A stretch of DNA of 64,000 nt, from positions 434,001-498,000 of the forward strand of contig JBDVBY010000006.1 of assembly GCA_039942715.1 (NCBI GenBank), written 5' to 3'. The notes under the pieces were generated by a model. That model ran no database searches and was not told where the DNA came from. It saw only the letters and a program-made list of their open reading frames with translations. The translations under genes were made by a program, and so were the position numbers. Of the stretch, positions 60,176 through 64,000 are shown piece by piece. How positions within the stretch are numbered: the first letter of the stretch is position 1; each line of letters starts with the position of its first letter. The DNA is from JABDJX01 sp039942715. Its GTDB lineage: Bacteria; Pseudomonadota; Alphaproteobacteria; Rhodobacterales; Rhodobacteraceae.

Positions 60176-61180
60176 TTATCGCGAGAGCGACTTTCGATAG
60201 TTTGCGGGTGTCTCGTTCGTCCAGCGTTTGAATGCCCGATTAAACGCGCTTTGTTCCGAGAACCCCGTCAGAAAAGCAATCTCGGACAAGGGGCAGTTTA
60301 CATCGCGCAGCATGCTGAGCGCGATCTCACGTCGTGTTTCTTCGGCCAGTGTCTGAAAACTGGCACCGTGATCAGCAAGTCGACGGTGGAAAGATCGCAC
60401 ACTGAAACCCAACTCGCGGGCCACGTCAGCCATCTTGGGCAACCCCTCACTCAGGACGCGCGCAATCTCTTCCTTTGTGGTGCGCACCAGCGAGTGTTCA
60501 GTATTGAGTTGCTCCAATTCGGCATCGAGATGCTTTGTCAGAAATTCCGATAGGGCCAGGTCGCCCAGCTTGTTCTCTGTTTCAAGGCTGGATTGCGAAA
60601 ACAGTATCCCGTCCGCCCGCGCGCGAAATTTTATCTCACAGCCAAAAAAGTCTTCAAAAAGCTGAGCATCACGCGGGGCTGTGTGTCGAAATGAAACCAA
60701 CTGCGGTGTAATCTTTTTGGCGGCCACTCGAACGATTGCTTGAAACATGGCCGACAATCCGGCCTCGGGCGAAAACACCAGTCCCGGGCCAGACCCGACC
60801 AGAACTTCTTGCCTGAGCAGTGTTGCTCCATCTTGGACGTCTAAATGGTAGCTTACGCTATCGGACAAGAGCGAGTGATACCGTGCCATACGTTGTAGAA
60901 CTCCGCTGACATTCGGCGCAGCTTTGCACGCCAGTGCCAGTGTTCCCAACTTGTCGATATCAATCGATTGGGCGTGTCGGACTGACACAGCTGCGCGGTC
61001 AGGCACCCTTTCGGCAACCAGTCCTAGAATTTCGTAATGCGCCTCAGCCGTGATCTTGCCGTTCTTAACCGACGCCTGCATCAGCGTCTCGCCGCCCTGT
61101 GACAGACATCCTGTCGTCGTAAGCGAAAAACCAGCAGCACCGGCAAAATACTGGGTCACGATGATCGACACGGACGGCAT
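60176..61180 (-). CDS. AraC-family transcriptional regulator (OruR/Arabinose-binding N-terminal type)
   Basis: This 334-residue regulator has an N-terminal ligand-binding domain of the OruR/ArgR-like group and a C-terminal AraC HTH pair: MADVARELGFSVRSFHRRLADHG and CPLSEIAFLTGFSEQSAFNRAFKRW. The start is uncertain: ATG 61180 (weak ribosome binding site) or the internal ATG 61081, which has a better purine-rich leader. It lies directly upstream of the NmrA operon on the same strand, with the matching tandem element between them. Confidence 0.88.
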   Translation of the reverse strand: MPSVSIIVTQYFAGAAGFSLTTTGCLSQGGETLMQASVKNGKITAEAHYEILGLVAERVPDRAAVSVRHAQSIDIDKLGTLALACKAAPNVSGVLQRMARYHSLLSDSVSYHLDVQDGATLLRQEVLVGSGPGLVFSPEAGLSAMFQAIVRVAAKKITPQLVSFRHTAPRDAQLFEDFFGCEIKFRARADGILFSQSSLETENKLGDLALSEFLTKHLDAELEQLNTEHSLVRTTKEEIARVLSEGLPKMADVARELGFSVRSFHRRLADHGASFQTLAEETRREIALSMLRDVNCPLSEIAFLTGFSEQSAFNRAFKRWTNETPANYRKSLSR

Positions 61181-61408
61181 AGATTCGAGTTCTTCTATGA
61201 AAGTGTGGACGGATGTAAGCTGACTTTTTGATTAACATGCAAGGCATGACTTTGGAAACATACGGGCACATGTCGCCAAGCAAAACAAAACACCGAGCTG
61301 ATCCGAAAAAACCACCAAACGCGCTAAAGCAAACTTCAGCTGCCACGTAGAAATCCGATGGATTGGCTAGAAGCCGACATCTATGACCCCAATCGCAATG
61401 TCTGCTTA
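61181..61408. promoter_or_regulatory. 228-bp gap between MarR stop and AraC start
   Basis: This is the AraC leader on the minus strand. A 13-bp inverted repeat CATGC-AAG-GCATG lies at 61236-61248, 56-68 bases upstream of ATG 61180. No gene was seen. Confidence 0.35.
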
Positions 61409-61849
61409 TTAGGAATAGCCAGCTACGGTTTGGAGCAAACTGATGACAGTTTTTCGGTCTTTCTTTGGAAGGTCTGCCAAGACTTCGTCGTTGACCTTCG
61501 CCACGATGGCCGGGAGTTTCTCTGCTTTTTCTCTCCCAGTTTTTGTCAGAAACACCAGAAAAGTCCTGCGGCTTTCGGGGTCTGGTCGTCGCTCGGCATA
61601 GCCTGCTTCAACGAGCACATCGACGTTCCGGCTTGTAAAATACTCGGGAAAGTTCAGCCGTGCACCGATTTCACGCTGGTTGATTCCGTCTTCCTGACCA
61701 AGTGCCATGAGGTTTGCAAAAACACGGATGTCCACTCCGACTTCTTGCAACTCCGCCTTCATCTTGACCTCAATCGTCCGCGCAACCGTCTGAATTAGAA
61801 AGCCGAAGCTTTCTTCTCTCTTATGATCTTTCAGCGTGATTTGGGTCAT
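61409..61849 (-). CDS. MarR-family transcriptional regulator
   Basis: This 146-residue winged-HTH regulator has the pattern NQREIGARLNFPEYFTSRNVDVLVEAGYAERRPDPESRRTFLVFLT, in which DPESRRTFLV is the wing. Such proteins respond to phenolic or oxidative signals. The ATG at 61849 follows GAGGA; the frame extends upstream to 61915. It is divergent from the EF-hand gene, with palindromes in the gap that could be its operators. Confidence 0.89.
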   Translation of the reverse strand: MTQITLKDHKREESFGFLIQTVARTIEVKMKAELQEVGVDIRVFANLMALGQEDGINQREIGARLNFPEYFTSRNVDVLVEAGYAERRPDPESRRTFLVFLTKTGREKAEKLPAIVAKVNDEVLADLPKKDRKTVISLLQTVAGYS

Positions 61850-61885
61850 CAGGAAGCATCCTCTGACCATCAAATATCTCCAAAT

Positions 61886-61900
61886 CTTGCATGTCGCAAG
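61886..61900. promoter_or_regulatory. MarR-type operator candidate 1
   Basis: CTTGC-N5-GCAAG forms a 15-bp inverted repeat 36-51 bases upstream of the MarR gene start. GCAAG also recurs near 61941 and 61956 in the same gap. Confidence 0.5.
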
Positions 61901-61918
61901 TATTGCGTGATGCATTTT

Positions 61919-61933
61919 AGCATTTACAATGCT
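61919..61933. promoter_or_regulatory. MarR-type operator candidate 2
   Basis: AGCATT-N3-AATGCT forms a 15-bp perfect inverted repeat between the MarR gene and the EF-hand gene, 74-88 bases upstream of the latter. Confidence 0.5.
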
Positions 61934-62006
61934 TACATTTGCAAGTTATGCGTTAGCAAGTCAACCCAGACCGAGTCGATACCGGTCGCCAACACGGAGA
62001 CACTCC

Positions 62007-62498
62007 ATGCTCAATTCCATTAGTAAGCTCGCACTTGCCGTCTTGATTGCCACTCCCTTGCAGGTTTCCGCACAAGAAAATGAAGGCCGCCGCATCGCCG
62101 AGGACTCGTTCAAGTTCATCGCAGGCTCCGAACGTGGGTGGATTGACCAAGGGACTTTTTTGAAAGCTGGTGGCGATGTGTTTGCTGCCATGGACTATGA
62201 TCAGGACTTGAAACTCACTTTGGGCGAGTTTCTGGTATTCGATATCGGCATGCGAGAAGTGGCAGAAAAGGCTGGTCGTCTGGACGCTCACGAAACCGCC
62301 ATGCGTGTCGTCTTTGCGTTTTGGGATCGTGATGGTGATGGGCAGGTATCTTCGTCTGAACACAAGCGCTCGTTGAGCTATGATTTTCAACGTGCAGACA
62401 TTGACGACAACGCGCGTTTGAACCTTGACGAATACATTTCCGGTTTCACGGTCATGGTTGCCCTGCGCGCGGCGATCAACCCTGCACCCGTCGAATAA
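62007..62498 (+). CDS. Secreted EF-hand protein
   Basis: This 163-residue protein has a Sec signal peptide (MLNSISKLALAVLIATPLQVSA) and three EF-hand loops: DYDQDLKLTLGE (63-74), DRDGDGQVSSSE (107-118) and DIDDNARLNLDE (131-142), each with acidic ligands at positions 1, 3 and 12. It should bind calcium in the periplasm. The ATG at 62007 follows GGAGA; an upstream frame at 61929 lacks a signal peptide at the right place. It is 28 bp before the flavocytochrome gene. Confidence 0.9.
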   Translation: MLNSISKLALAVLIATPLQVSAQENEGRRIAEDSFKFIAGSERGWIDQGTFLKAGGDVFAAMDYDQDLKLTLGEFLVFDIGMREVAEKAGRLDAHETAMRVVFAFWDRDGDGQVSSSEHKRSLSYDFQRADIDDNARLNLDEYISGFTVMVALRAAINPAPVE

Positions 62499-62526
62499 AC
62501 CCTCACATCACCGAAAGGAGCATGTC

Positions 62527-63786
62527 ATGCTCAGAAGAAAAGGCATCTTTGCCATTGTCGGTTTGATCGCAGTTTTTGTACTGGTTCACCTTGGATTATC
62601 ACCCGAACAGCACACGCCTAGAACGACAGGGGCGACGATGCTTGGCGGTGCTGCATTTCTGCTCATGACTTGCTCCATTCTGCTTTCGACGCGCGTGGAC
62701 ATTTTTGAAGATTGGTTTGGTGGTCTGGATCGGATGTACCAAGTGCATCGCGTTGCTGGCGTCATGGCGGCATTAACAGCTTTGGTTCACTTTTTCGCTG
62801 TCCCAAAAGAGTTACCAGCCGGAAGTGATCCGCTGGCAAACGCACTGGTACCCTCTGCTCCAATGGGAATGCTGGCGCTGATCGTTTTGGTCATCGGCCT
62901 GTTCGTCGCGCTCAATCGCAAGATTCGATACTCTCGCTGGCGTCCAACGCACAAGTCGATGGCGTTGGTTTACATTCTCGTTATCGGCCATTTCATGACG
63001 GCCCCTGCGATCTTTTTCGAACGGTTCAGTGCCTCTGGTTTCATCCTGATCGCTGCAGCCATTGTTGGCGTTTTTGCCATGTTCTATTCCATCTTCGGAA
63101 TGAATCGCCGCACGGCCCTGCCTTTTGAGATCGAAGCCGTAAACGCGATGGAGCGCGCCACCGAAGTTGTGTTGAAACCGCTCGGCCAAATGCTGGCTTT
63201 CAAACCGGGGCAGTTTGCGTTCGTTGAAATAGATGGCAAAGGCTGGAATGAGCCTCACCCTTTTACGATTTCAAGTGCACCAGAGGAAGACAAGCTACGC
63301 TTCACGATGAAGGTACTTGGCGACTGGACTCGCAAGGTGCGTGAAGAGCTTGAACCGGGACGCAAGGTTCAGGTGCGTGGCCCCTATGGGCAATTCGATG
63401 CCACGCAAGCTGGCGAAAATCAGATTTGGGTCGCAGGCGGGATTGGTCTTACGCCCTTTCTTTCCAAAATCCGCGCTATGGAACCCGGCGACAGGCGCAA
63501 CATTCATCTTGTCTACGCAGCACGCAGCGCGGACGAAGCACTTTATCTAGATGAATTGCGTGGGCACGGAACGCGCCTTGGCAACGTCAAGGTGATCCCA
63601 CTTTTTTCGGATGACGGCCTTTTCGCCCGTGTAGATGTCATGAAGGAAAAATTGCCGGATCCGCTTCCGAGTTATGACTTCTTCCTCTGTGGTCCTAAGC
63701 CAATGCTCGATGGGTTGATGGCCGACTTGAAGAAGCAAGGTGTGAGCCGTGACAAAATCCATACCGAGGCATTTGAGTTCAGATGA
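62527..63786 (+). CDS. Ferric reductase/NOX-like membrane flavocytochrome
   Basis: This 419-residue protein combines a ferric reductase-like membrane domain (heme ligands in VHRVAGVMAALTALVH and THKSMALVYILVIGH) with a ferredoxin-reductase-type C-terminal part: HPFTISSAPEEDKLRFTMK (FAD), VAGGIGLTPFLSKIR (NAD) and FFLCGPKPMLDGL. It would pass electrons from NAD(P)H through FAD and heme b across the membrane, reducing metals or oxygen. AAAGGAG lies 7 bases before the ATG. It is followed by an ATGA overlap into the next gene. Confidence 0.9.
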   Translation: MLRRKGIFAIVGLIAVFVLVHLGLSPEQHTPRTTGATMLGGAAFLLMTCSILLSTRVDIFEDWFGGLDRMYQVHRVAGVMAALTALVHFFAVPKELPAGSDPLANALVPSAPMGMLALIVLVIGLFVALNRKIRYSRWRPTHKSMALVYILVIGHFMTAPAIFFERFSASGFILIAAAIVGVFAMFYSIFGMNRRTALPFEIEAVNAMERATEVVLKPLGQMLAFKPGQFAFVEIDGKGWNEPHPFTISSAPEEDKLRFTMKVLGDWTRKVREELEPGRKVQVRGPYGQFDATQAGENQIWVAGGIGLTPFLSKIRAMEPGDRRNIHLVYAARSADEALYLDELRGHGTRLGNVKVIPLFSDDGLFARVDVMKEKLPDPLPSYDFFLCGPKPMLDGLMADLKKQGVSRDKIHTEAFEFR

Positions 63787-64000
63787 TGCCTCTCATAATG
63801 CAAATCGTTGAATTGGCGTTGCTTGCTGGCCTTGGCATGATGGCCGGTGCGGTGATCTACACTTCCTTTGTCGAAATCCCCGTTAGGCAGAAATTGGACG
63901 CCGAGCGGCAGTTGCAAAACTGGCAATTGGTTTTCCCTGTCGCGAGCGGTTTCCTAAAGCCGTTCGGGATCGGATTGTTCCCGCTTTTGGTCATTGTGGG
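63783..64000 (+). CDS. Membrane protein, C-terminally cut by the window end
   Basis: This is the first 72 codons of a small membrane protein, starting MMPLIMQIVELALLAGLG with IYTSFVEIPVRQKLD in the first loop. The pattern resembles DUF1772-type proteins, but the fragment is too short for certainty. It overlaps the flavocytochrome stop (ATGA), so it is the third gene of that operon. Confidence 0.6.
   Translation, partial: MMPLIMQIVELALLAGLGMMAGAVIYTSFVEIPVRQKLDAERQLQNWQLVFPVASGFLKPFGIGLFPLLVIV

Noticed and set aside
1..64000. CRISPR arrays, insertion sequences or prophage
   Set aside because: No regularly spaced repeats, transposase, integrase or phage structural motifs were seen on either strand.

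Overview
The window looks like chromosomal DNA of a marine alphaproteobacterium of the Rhodobacterales (Roseobacter group). This rests on gene content and protein character: an L25 ribosomal protein with a long acidic tail, an SMC that is 1151 residues long from a TTG start, the MttB-type methyltransferase beside two GcvT-fused FAD dehydrogenases, the FMN-dependent lactate dehydrogenase, and mixed GTG/TTG starts with many ATGA overlaps. No species call is made. No IS element, prophage, integrase or CRISPR array was seen.

Left part (1-9.3 kb): a carbohydrate catabolic locus. A minus-strand run (FGGY kinase, zinc alcohol dehydrogenase, class II aldolase, BadF-type sugar kinase, NagA deacetylase) diverges from a plus-strand run (split transketolase A and B plus a RuBisCO-like protein). 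The RuBisCO-like protein and split transketolase recall the published D-apiose/D-apionate routes, but the exact set here, with NagA, is unusual and its substrate is unknown.

9.3-22.9 kb: an exopolysaccharide locus. It holds the four dTDP-L-rhamnose genes with a sulfotransferase embedded among them, a UDP-glucuronate-epimerase-like gene, ugd, a BY-kinase/Wzz/AAA-ATPase operon, an ExoY-type initiating glycosyltransferase and a large TPR lipoprotein of PrsT type. It resembles XrtA (PEP-CTERM) EPS loci, but no exosortase is present here. 23-28.4 kb holds a rhomboid protease, a HAD phosphatase, a CMP-nonulosonate synthetase-like gene, the Kdo transferase waaA, a NeuB-type synthase and a PLP ammonia-lyase-like enzyme.

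28.4-41.6 kb is mostly housekeeping: rplY, LysR and SRPBCC genes, a lactate dehydrogenase, an EamA transporter, a divergent mnmD/FAD-oxidoreductase pair (a split MnmC?), smc, a TauE exporter and rpe. 41.6-48.8 kb is a methylated-amine (glycine betaine/dimethylglycine type) catabolic operon headed by an XRE-cupin regulator. 48.8-52.8 kb holds a lipoprotein, a YeeE/YedE transporter, a YHS protein, a zinc-ribbon protein, rlmB and tRNA-Tyr.

Right part (52.8-64 kb), beyond the tRNA, is an accessory redox/stress region: LysR/quinone-oxidoreductase pair, BASS transporter, an orphan gene, a P-loop kinase, an AraC regulator with an apparent NmrA/FMN-reductase/DUF1772/DUF4345 operon, and a MarR regulator divergent from an EF-hand protein and a NOX-like flavocytochrome. 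Two 39-nt regions 3.5 kb apart match at 30 of 39 positions and carry tandem half-sites 21 bp apart. They look like shared AraC operators and are the best new regulatory signal in the window.
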